From contig NZ_WUFT01000022.1 of assembly GCF_010668805.1 (NCBI RefSeq), positions 1-64,000 of the forward strand: a DNA stretch of 64,000 nucleotides, given 5' to 3'. The DNA is from Rhizobium phaseoli (GTDB lineage Bacteria > Pseudomonadota > Alphaproteobacteria > Rhizobiales > Rhizobiaceae). This document shows, in pieces, positions 58,508 to 64,000 of this stretch. The translations under genes were made by a program, and so were the position numbers. Each line of letters opens with the position of its first letter. The first letter of the stretch is position 1. The notes below the pieces were generated by a model that ran no database searches, was not told the DNA's origin, and saw only the letters and a list, made by a program, of their open reading frames with translations.

Positions 58508-60418
58508 ATGACGTTCGTTTTGAAAAGCGCGGCATCCGCATTGGCAATTTCCTGCGGCGTGGCGGTTATGACTGCCGCACCCGCACATGCTTATACATTG
58601 ATGGACATGCTGCGCGGCGACAGGCAGCGGACCCAGAGCACCATCTTCATGGATCAGACGCCCGGCCGGCCGGTGCCGCGCGGCGCCGTCGGCGGCTCGC
58701 TCGGCGGGCTCGATCCTGAGGCGCCGCTGCCGAAGGTGAGCGGCCCGCGTTATTACACCTACAAAGCCGAGACGCTGCAATTCGTCGATACCGGCAAGTT
58801 CGCCGATCCCGTCGTCACCGGTGCGGTCGCCGATGTTTCAGCGAGCGGCGATGCCAGCGCTCAACCCGCAGTCCAGCGCCGCTTCCTGGCGCAGGCCAAG
58901 GTGCGCGCCAATGCGGACGTCGCAAAGGTGCTCGAAGCCTATTACGGCGACAGCCGCAATCCGCTCGTCTGGGTCGATGGCAACCAGATCAACGACCGCG
59001 CTAAGTCGGCGATGGCGACACTTGCCGATGCGGCCTCGGTCGGTCTCGACCCTGCCGATTACGCGGTCCAGCCGCCGGCGATTGACCCGGCCAATCCCGA
59101 TCCTGCCTTCCGCGACCGGGCGCTGACGCAGTTTGAGCTCGAACTCTCCGCCAAGGTGCTGGCTTTCGTGCAGGACACGGTGCGTGGCCGCATCGATCCG
59201 AACAAGATCTCCGGCTATCATGACTTTCAGCGCAAGGCGGTCAATCTGACGTCGGTGCTGAAGCTTGTGCGCATGAGCCCCGATGTCGGCGCCTACATCG
59301 CCAGCCGTTCGCCCGATGGTGCTCAGTTCGAGGTACTGAAGGCGGAGCTGGCCAAGCTTCGCGCCGCCGACGGCGGCAACGAAGAGCGGATCGTCGTTTC
59401 GCTCGACAAGTCGCTGAAGCCTGGCGACAGCTCGCCCGAGATCGCCAATATCGTCAAGGCGATCGGCAAGCATGGGTCCGAAACGCTGAAGACCGATCAC
59501 GCGGCAACGCTTGCCGCTTACGCAGGCAGCACCGACTATTCGCCCGATATCGTCTCGCTGGTCGAGGCCTTCCAGCAAGAGCGCGGACTGAAGGCCGATG
59601 GCGTCATCGGCCAGGCGACGGTGCGCGCCATGACCGGCGGCGATAGCAATGCCTCGAAGATCGACAAGCTCGTCGTCGCCATGGAGCAGGTGCGCTGGCT
59701 GCCGGAAGATCTCGGTTCCCGTTACGTGATGATCAACCAGCCGGCCTTCATGGTCTACTACCACAATGGCGGCAAGGAACAGCTGTCGATGCGCGTCGTG
59801 GTCGGCGGCAAAAACAACCAGACCTATTTCTTCGACGACGAGATCGAGACGGTGGAGTTCAACCCTTTCTGGGGCGTGCCGCAGTCGATCATCATCAACG
59901 AGATGTTGCCGAAGCTACGCTCGGATCCCAACTATCTCGACCAGCTCGGTTATGAGGTTGAAGTGAATGGCCACGCGGTCGCCTCGTCGAGCGTCGACTG
60001 GTACGGCTCGACCGATAACGTCTCGGTCCGCCAGCCGCCAAGCAGCGACAATGCGCTCGGAGAACTGAAGATCCTGTTCCCGAACAGCCACGCGATCTAC
60101 ATGCACGACACGCCATCGAAGAGCTTCTTCAAGCGCGACATGCGGGCGCTGAGCCACGGTTGCGTGCGCCTTGCCGATCCGCGTGCGATGGCAGCTGCCG
60201 TGCTCGGAACGACGGTCGACGACGTCGCCAAGCAGATCGCCACGGGGCAGAACCATGCGGTGAAGGTGCCGCAGAAGATCCCGGTTTATGTGTCTTATTT
60301 CACCGCCTGGCCGAACAAGGACGGTGTGGTGGAATATTTCGACGACGTCTATGGCCGCGACGGCTATGTCGACAAGGCATTCGACGCGACGACAAAGGCG
60401 CGTGGGGCGCAGATCTGA
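58508..60418 (+). CDS. L,D-transpeptidase (YcbB-like)
   Basis: A 636-residue envelope enzyme cross-linking peptidoglycan through 3-3 bonds. The N-terminus is a signal peptide (1-28, ending TAAPAHA). A scaffold domain spans about 120-320 (VLEAYYGDSRNPLVWVDGNQINDRAKSAMATLAD). A peptidoglycan-binding repeat follows (VSLVEAFQQERGLKADGVIGQATVRAM, about 350-376). The YkuD catalytic domain (400-560) contains MRALSHGCVRLADP with nucleophile Cys552 and the conserved His before it. In Rhizobiaceae such enzymes are important for polar growth. There is an alternative in-frame ATG slightly downstream. Confidence 0.93.
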   Translation: MTFVLKSAASALAISCGVAVMTAAPAHAYTLMDMLRGDRQRTQSTIFMDQTPGRPVPRGAVGGSLGGLDPEAPLPKVSGPRYYTYKAETLQFVDTGKFADPVVTGAVADVSASGDASAQPAVQRRFLAQAKVRANADVAKVLEAYYGDSRNPLVWVDGNQINDRAKSAMATLADAASVGLDPADYAVQPPAIDPANPDPAFRDRALTQFELELSAKVLAFVQDTVRGRIDPNKISGYHDFQRKAVNLTSVLKLVRMSPDVGAYIASRSPDGAQFEVLKAELAKLRAADGGNEERIVVSLDKSLKPGDSSPEIANIVKAIGKHGSETLKTDHAATLAAYAGSTDYSPDIVSLVEAFQQERGLKADGVIGQATVRAMTGGDSNASKIDKLVVAMEQVRWLPEDLGSRYVMINQPAFMVYYHNGGKEQLSMRVVVGGKNNQTYFFDDEIETVEFNPFWGVPQSIIINEMLPKLRSDPNYLDQLGYEVEVNGHAVASSSVDWYGSTDNVSVRQPPSSDNALGELKILFPNSHAIYMHDTPSKSFFKRDMRALSHGCVRLADPRAMAAAVLGTTVDDVAKQIATGQNHAVKVPQKIPVYVSYFTAWPNKDGVVEYFDDVYGRDGYVDKAFDATTKARGAQI

Positions 60419-60442
60419 CGTAAGGTTTATTGGAGTATGGAG

Positions 60443-60473
60443 CGGGCGGTCCTTGGGCCGCCCGTTTGTCTTT
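60443..60473 (+). terminator. Terminator of the L,D-transpeptidase gene
   Basis: CGGGCGG (60443-60449) and CCGCCCG (60458-60464) followed by TTTGTCTTT, 24 bases after the stop codon. Confidence 0.75.
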
Positions 60474-60547
60474 GGGTGAGATGCCGACGGCGTCGTTCTG
60501 GGCTTAAGCCTAGCTAGGAATTACGAAGGAAAGGGCGTGCCGTGCCG

Positions 60548-60720
60548 GCCCCCCTCTGCCCTGCCGGGCATCTCCCCCACAGGTGGGGAGAACACAAGTG
60601 GCCAACCTTCGCACCCATCTACCGTTTCGTCGGGCTGCGACGTTAGTTGTTTGGGGAAGCCAGCGCTTCCAGCCAATCTCCCCACCTGTGGGGGAGATGC
60701 CCGGCAGGGCAGAGGGGGGC
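60548..60720. repeat. Large inverted repeat, family C copy 2
   Basis: GCCCCCCTCTGCCCTGCCGG then CATCTCCCCCACAGGTGGGG (60548-60592) is mirrored by AATCTCCCCACCTGTGGGGG... ending CAGAGGGGGGC at 60720. It is the second copy of the 47065 element; the arms are nearly identical and the spacer differs. It fills the gap between convergent transpeptidase and gph genes. Confidence 0.75.
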
Positions 60721-60774
60721 TCACACGGTACGCCGGCAAAGGAATGGCGAAGGAGGACGATGCGGCCTGCAGCC

Positions 60775-61485
60775 TCAGACCGCGACCTTCACCGCATATT
60801 CCCGCAATAGCCGCTCCACCAGTTCGGGGGTAAGCTCATCGTAATGGGTGATGACGACATCCGGATCGAGGTTTGAGACCGGCACGTCCGAATAACCGAA
60901 CGGCACGGCGATCGACGGGACGCCGGCATTCCTGGCGACGGCGATATCGTTGATGCTGTCGCCAATCATCACTGTGCGGGAGATGTCGCCGCCGGCGCGT
61001 TCGATGGTGCCGGTGAGGTGGCGGGCGTCGGGCTTGCGCACGGCGAAGCTGTCGCCGCCGGTGATGGCGTCGAAATAACTGGTGAGTTCAAGCTTGTCGA
61101 GCAGGCCGAGCGCCAGGCTTTCCATCTTGTTGGTGCAGACGGCGAGGCGGTACCCCTGTGATTTTAGCCGATCCATCGCGGCGACCAAGCCGGGATAGGG
61201 CTCGGTGCGGCCGGGCATGTTGCCGGCATAATGGGCGACGAAACGCTCGACCAGGGGCGGCAGGGCCTCCTGAGCAAGCGGATGGCCGCGCAACCGGCAG
61301 GCGCGTTCGATCATCACGCGGGCGCCGTGGCCGACGAGATGGGTGAGGTCGTCATAGCTGACCGGTGCGAGGCTGAGGGCCGCAATTGTGTGGTTCAGGC
61401 TCTCGACCAAGTCCGTATGGGTGTCGAGAAGGGTGCCATCGAGATCGAAGACGACGAGCGCCGGGCGGACGGAGGAGGGGATCAA
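60775..61485 (-). CDS. gph: Phosphoglycolate phosphatase
   Basis: A 236-residue HAD hydrolase that removes phosphoglycolate formed in DNA repair. Motif I is VVFDLDGTLLDTHTDLVESLNHT (Asp14, Asp16), motif II LAVCTNKMESLA, and motif IV GGDSFAVRKPDARHL with VMIGDSINDIAVARNAG. The start is a TTG with GAGG upstream; no ATG is available without losing motif I. Gph-like proteins can also act on other 2-phospho-acids. It is divergent from rpiA across a tandem-repeat region. Confidence 0.9.
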   Translation of the reverse strand: MIPSSVRPALVVFDLDGTLLDTHTDLVESLNHTIAALSLAPVSYDDLTHLVGHGARVMIERACRLRGHPLAQEALPPLVERFVAHYAGNMPGRTEPYPGLVAAMDRLKSQGYRLAVCTNKMESLALGLLDKLELTSYFDAITGGDSFAVRKPDARHLTGTIERAGGDISRTVMIGDSINDIAVARNAGVPSIAVPFGYSDVPVSNLDPDVVITHYDELTPELVERLLREYAVKVAV

Positions 61486-61500
61486 GGGCTTGCCTCATTA

Positions 61501-61620
61501 AGCGATGGGTCGTCCTTTGAGGTGACGAGCCGCCTCCGGGAACGACAGATCGCCTCTGGAAATGACGGATCGTCCTCGGGGGACGATGGATCGTCCCTGG
61601 GGACGATGGATCGCCTCTGA
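61501..61620. repeat. Tandem repeat, six copies of exactly 20 bp
   Basis: Units begin at 61501, 61521, 61541, 61561, 61581 and 61601. The consensus is close to GGACGATGGATCGYCYCTGG, with GATCG near the centre of most copies; the two right-hand copies are almost identical and the left ones more worn. It lies between gph and rpiA, 160 bases upstream of rpiA. A weak seventh unit may follow at 61621. Confidence 0.85.
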
Positions 61621-61780
61621 GGTAGGCGATCATGCAGCGGAAAGCAACGGCCTGAAGATCGCCGGGGAAGGCCGCAGGCATCTGTTTCGGCTTTTCATTT
61701 TCCGTGATGATTTTGACTTTCGTTTGCCAGGCGAGCCGTGTAAACAGCACATCCAACGCAATAATCGGAGCTGGCGGCGC

Positions 61781-62479
61781 ATGGATGCCCGCGAAATGAA
61801 GATCAAGGCCGCCGCGGCCGCACTCGCCCATGTCGAAAGCGGGATGCGTCTCGGGATTGGCACCGGCAGCACGGCGGAAGAATTCGTTCGTCTGTTGGCC
61901 GAGAAGGTCGCTGGCGGCTTCAGGGTCGAAGGCGTTCCGACGTCTGAAAGAACGGCGCGGCTTTGCGTCGAACTCGGCGTGCCGCTGAAATCGCTGGATG
62001 AGCTGCCGGCACTCGATCTGACGATCGATGGCGCCGATGAACTCGATGCTGGGCTCCGGCTGATCAAGGGCGGCGGCGGCGCGCTGCTGCGCGAAAAGAT
62101 CGTCGCGGCCGCCTCCGAACGAATGATCGTCATTGCCGACGAGAGCAAGCTGGTCGATATGCTCGGTGCCTTCGCGCTGCCGATCGAAGTCAATCCGTTC
62201 GGGCTCGTCTCGACACGGATCGCGATCGAGAAGGTCGCGGCCCGGCTCGGTCTTTCCGGTGAACTGGCTTTGCGCCAGTCCGGTGACGGAGAGTTTACCA
62301 CGGATGGCGGTCATCACATTATTGATGCATCTTTTGGCCGCATTCCTGATGCAGAGGCGCTTTCGAGCGAGCTGAATTCCATACCCGGCGTCGTCGAACA
62401 CGGGCTCTTTATCAATATGGCGGCACTTGCGATCATTGCCGGTCCTGCGGGTGTGCGCACACTGCAGACAAACAGATAA
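61781..62479 (+). CDS. rpiA: Ribose-5-phosphate isomerase A
   Basis: A 232-residue pentose-phosphate enzyme interconverting ribose-5-P and ribulose-5-P. Signatures are GMRLGIGTGSTAEEFVRLLAEKV (phosphate loop), DLTIDGADELDAGLRLIKGGGGALLREKIVA (catalytic Asp, Lys and Glu) and VEVNPFG-like IEVNPFGLVSTR. Length is typical. The ATG at 61781 follows GGAG; the frame extends upstream to 61562 through the tandem repeat, which is unlikely to be translated. The gene order rpiA-DUF2059-gor is common in rhizobia. Confidence 0.95.
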   Translation: MDAREMKIKAAAAALAHVESGMRLGIGTGSTAEEFVRLLAEKVAGGFRVEGVPTSERTARLCVELGVPLKSLDELPALDLTIDGADELDAGLRLIKGGGGALLREKIVAAASERMIVIADESKLVDMLGAFALPIEVNPFGLVSTRIAIEKVAARLGLSGELALRQSGDGEFTTDGGHHIIDASFGRIPDAEALSSELNSIPGVVEHGLFINMAALAIIAGPAGVRTLQTNR

Positions 62480-62494
62480 CAGGAGCATACACTC

Positions 62495-63070
62495 ATGATG
62501 AACATTGCAGGTCTTGGCCGTCTTGCCGCTGCGACCGTCGTTCTTTCCGGGCTTGCCTTCGGCTCCGCCGTCAAGGCGCAGGAGGTCTCCGAGGACCAGC
62601 TGAAGGCGTCTCGCGCCGCGATCGACGCCATCGGCGCCACTGCCCAGTTCGACAACATCCTGCCCGGTCTCGCCGAGCGCCTGAAGGCCGGCCTGATCCA
62701 GGATTCGCCAAACTACCAGGACATCATTTCGTCGACGGTCGACGCGCAGGCGCTGGCGCTGGCGCCGCGCCGCGGCGATCTGGAGAAGGAGGCTGCACTC
62801 ACCTATGCCAAGACCTTCACTGCCGACGAACTGAAGGCGATCGCCGAGTTTTATAATTCCGACGTCGGCAAGAAGCTGCTGCGCGACGGCCCGGTCGCCT
62901 CGCGCGAGACGGCGAAGGCTGCCGACATCTGGGCGCAGGGCATTTCCCGCGACCTGGAAAAGCAGAGCAATACCGAGCTTTCCAAGGTCATCAAGGCGCC
63001 GCCGGCGGCAACCGAAAGCCCGGTGGCTCCGGCACCCGCTCCGGCTCCGGCCCCGGCTGCCCAGAAGTAA
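62495..63070 (+). CDS. DUF2059 secreted protein
   Basis: A 191-residue periplasmic protein. A signal peptide spans about 1-28 (VVLSGLAFGSAVKAQ). The DUF2059 core has LTYAKTFTADELKAIAEFYNSDVGKKLLRDGP, the strongest family block (about 100-132). The C-terminal tail is a Pro/Ala run (APAPAPAPAPAAQK), probably flexible. Function is unknown. It is 15 bases after rpiA in the same operon. Confidence 0.88.
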   Translation: MMNIAGLGRLAAATVVLSGLAFGSAVKAQEVSEDQLKASRAAIDAIGATAQFDNILPGLAERLKAGLIQDSPNYQDIISSTVDAQALALAPRRGDLEKEAALTYAKTFTADELKAIAEFYNSDVGKKLLRDGPVASRETAKAADIWAQGISRDLEKQSNTELSKVIKAPPAATESPVAPAPAPAPAPAAQK

Positions 63071-63091
63071 AGCCTCCACCATCAAATTGCG

Positions 63092-63118
63092 AAAGCCCGG
63101 CATCGTCCGGGCTTTTTT
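63092..63118 (+). terminator. Intrinsic terminator after DUF2059 gene
   Basis: AAAGCCCGG (63092-63100), CATCGT, CCGGGCTTT (63107-63115) and a run of T, 22 bases after the stop. Confidence 0.9.
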
Positions 63119-63166
63119 GTTATGATGCGGCAAATGCCGCCGGCGAGGCTTCAGGTGACTGTAGAT

Positions 63167-63451
63167 ATGCCCGATCGTTACAACGCTGTCCGAGTGCGGA
63201 TATCAGGCAAGGTTCAGGGTGTCGGCTTTCGCATGTGGACGCGCAATGAGGCGGTACGGCTCGGTTTGACGGGCTGGGTTCGCAATGAAAGGGACGGGGC
63301 CGTCGTCGCTTTGATCGCAGGACCCGATGCCGCCATCTCGACAATGATCGAACGTTTCAGCCGCGGGCCTGCGGGGTCGTCGGTTGCGGGCGTCGAGACG
63401 GAAGCAGCCCAGCTTGAGAAAATGCCGACGGATTTCGGCATCACCCGCTGA
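63167..63451 (+). CDS. acyP: Acylphosphatase
   Basis: A 94-residue small enzyme hydrolysing carboxyl-phosphate bonds. VRISGKVQGVGFRMWTRNEAVRLGLTGWVRNERDGAVVALIAG contains both signature motifs, with the catalytic Arg in GVGFR and Asn in WVRNERDG. The start shown (MPDRYNAVRV) fits the family length; an upstream in-frame ATG (63122) would begin inside the terminator flank. Confidence 0.92.
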   Translation: MPDRYNAVRVRISGKVQGVGFRMWTRNEAVRLGLTGWVRNERDGAVVALIAGPDAAISTMIERFSRGPAGSSVAGVETEAAQLEKMPTDFGITR

Positions 63452-63502
63452 CAGCCGCCATCACTATGCATCGAACATTTGCCGGAGCTAGCTCTTTGCT
63501 TT

Positions 63503-63578
63503 TATGCATGCCGTTGCGGCAAAAGCGCTTCGCGCTTTGCCTAGGACCGCTGCATACGTCCTGATGACATGCATCAGG
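63503..63578. repeat. Palindromic intergenic element
   Basis: GGCAAAAGCGC (63518-63528) pairs with GCGCTTTGCC (63532-63541), and CCTGATG (63560-63566) with CATCAGG (63572-63578). The flanks (ATGCATGCCGTTGCGGC, GGACCGCTGCATAC) echo the RIME-like elements elsewhere in the window. The second hairpin overlaps the stop of the minus-strand gene at 63574 and may end its transcript. Confidence 0.5.
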
Positions 63579-63786
63579 CATTCGGGTTCTTTGCAATTTG
63601 CCACACACCTTCTTCATCCGGCTCCACGCGCTTGTTGCCGCGATAGAAGATCGGCAGTCTGGTCTTCTTGTCGATCGAGAAGCGGCTCGGCGTGTATTTT
63701 TCGTCCTCGTGACCCTCAGTCGCGAGGCCGAGCGCTTCCTTGAATTTGCCAGCCTTGCACAGATTGGCGAAGAGAGTTTGATCCAT
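63574..63786 (-). CDS. Conserved hypothetical protein, 70 aa
   Basis: A 70-residue soluble protein: MDQTLFANLCKAGKFKEALGL then EGHEDEKYTPSRFSIDKKTRLPIFYRGNKRVEPDEEGVWQIAKNPNA. It has no signal or membrane segment. The ATG has GGAGCAAAAG upstream; ATG 63801 is in frame 15 bases earlier. I do not recognise a named family; relatives in rhizobia probably exist. It lies between acyP and gor on the opposite strand. Confidence 0.55.
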   Translation of the reverse strand: MDQTLFANLCKAGKFKEALGLATEGHEDEKYTPSRFSIDKKTRLPIFYRGNKRVEPDEEGVWQIAKNPNA

Positions 63787-63968
63787 CTTTTGCTCCGGCA
63801 TCGTTATCCATCCCCGGATTGCCCTGCCAGCCCCAGGCGACCGGGTCAACCGTTTGCCGGGAAGATTCGGCGATGGAGAACGGATGATGCAGGAGCGGGC
63901 TTTTGTTTTCAGAGCGATCGCCCCTATATCAGCAACATCCTTCCTGCGATTCCCTTCCGGAGCTTCTC

Positions 63969-64000
63969 ATGTCTTCCTACGACTACGACCTCTTCGTCAT
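63969..64000 (+). CDS. gor: Glutathione reductase, first 10 codons (partial)
   Basis: The visible peptide MSSYDYDLFV opens a flavin disulfide reductase; the next residues are beyond the window. YDYDLFVI directly before a FAD-binding GGGSGG loop is the glutathione-reductase opening, and the position after rpiA and a DUF2059 gene agrees with the order known in rhizobia. The identification rests on this short peptide plus context. Confidence 0.6.
   Translation, partial: MSSYDYDLFV

Noticed and set aside
61352..63133. 593-codon minus-strand frame across rpiA and the DUF2059 gene
   Set aside because: Runs antisense through two recognised genes and the tandem repeat; Arg/Gly-rich with no domain.

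Overview
The window is 64 kb of a high-GC alphaproteobacterial chromosome, most likely Rhizobium of the leguminosarum/etli group. The evidence is the codon bias, the gene families (alphaproteobacterial porin, Usg, DUF2270, a RirA-type iron box) and several palindromic intergenic repeats of the type known from Rhizobiaceae. I see no rRNA, tRNA, phage, insertion sequence or CRISPR. Identification is from reading the proteins and DNA by eye; no database search was run.

Layout. 1-10,000: the end of a porin gene; a DNA-alkylation-repair/3-hydroxyisobutyrate-dehydrogenase-like pair; an FMNH2-dependent sulfonate monooxygenase (ssuD); two ArsR+SRPBCC cassettes in mirror orientation around two DUF1801 genes; a glutathione transferase, a TPR-methyltransferase, a DUF2270 membrane protein and Usg. 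10,000-16,000: a polar amino-acid ABC importer lacking a nearby ATPase gene, a 737-residue OmpA-family protein with a very long Pro/Ala/Lys/Glu linker, and a secreted hydrolase. 16,000-25,600: a CcdA-TlpA (DipZ-like) thiol-redox fusion, a Tat-exported epoxide-hydrolase-like enzyme, an OmpR-type two-component system, Ohr, a maleylacetoacetate-isomerase-like GST, an aldo/keto reductase with a cupin, and a divergent LysR regulator. 25,700-31,400: a double-domain KaiC-like ATPase overlapping a hybrid histidine kinase, then mobB, mobA and a DMT exporter.

31,700-42,900: an SDR gene, then a divergent carbohydrate locus. On the minus strand lie a ribose-type ABC permease, binding protein and ATPase plus two SDR dehydrogenases. 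On the plus strand lie a split transketolase, an FGGY kinase and a SorC/DeoR-type regulator. Both promoters have TTGACA boxes with a matching 14-bp AATGAATATTTAT-like site just downstream, which suggests one regulator controls uptake and catabolism together. The substrate cannot be read from sequence; a polyol or ketose (including apulose-type branched sugars) is the best guess.

43,000-64,000: an iron-chelate ABC importer divergent from a methyltransferase with a TGA-N9-TCA iron box between them; moaA; LtrA; a MarR/hydrolase pair; a diguanylate cyclase; class I and class II fumarases flanking a VCBS-like protein; an L,D-transpeptidase; gph; rpiA; a DUF2059 protein; acyP; and the first codons of gor. 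Two precise tandem repeats (about 31 bp at 42,927 and exactly 20 bp at 61,501) and several large inverted repeats occupy the intergenic gaps.
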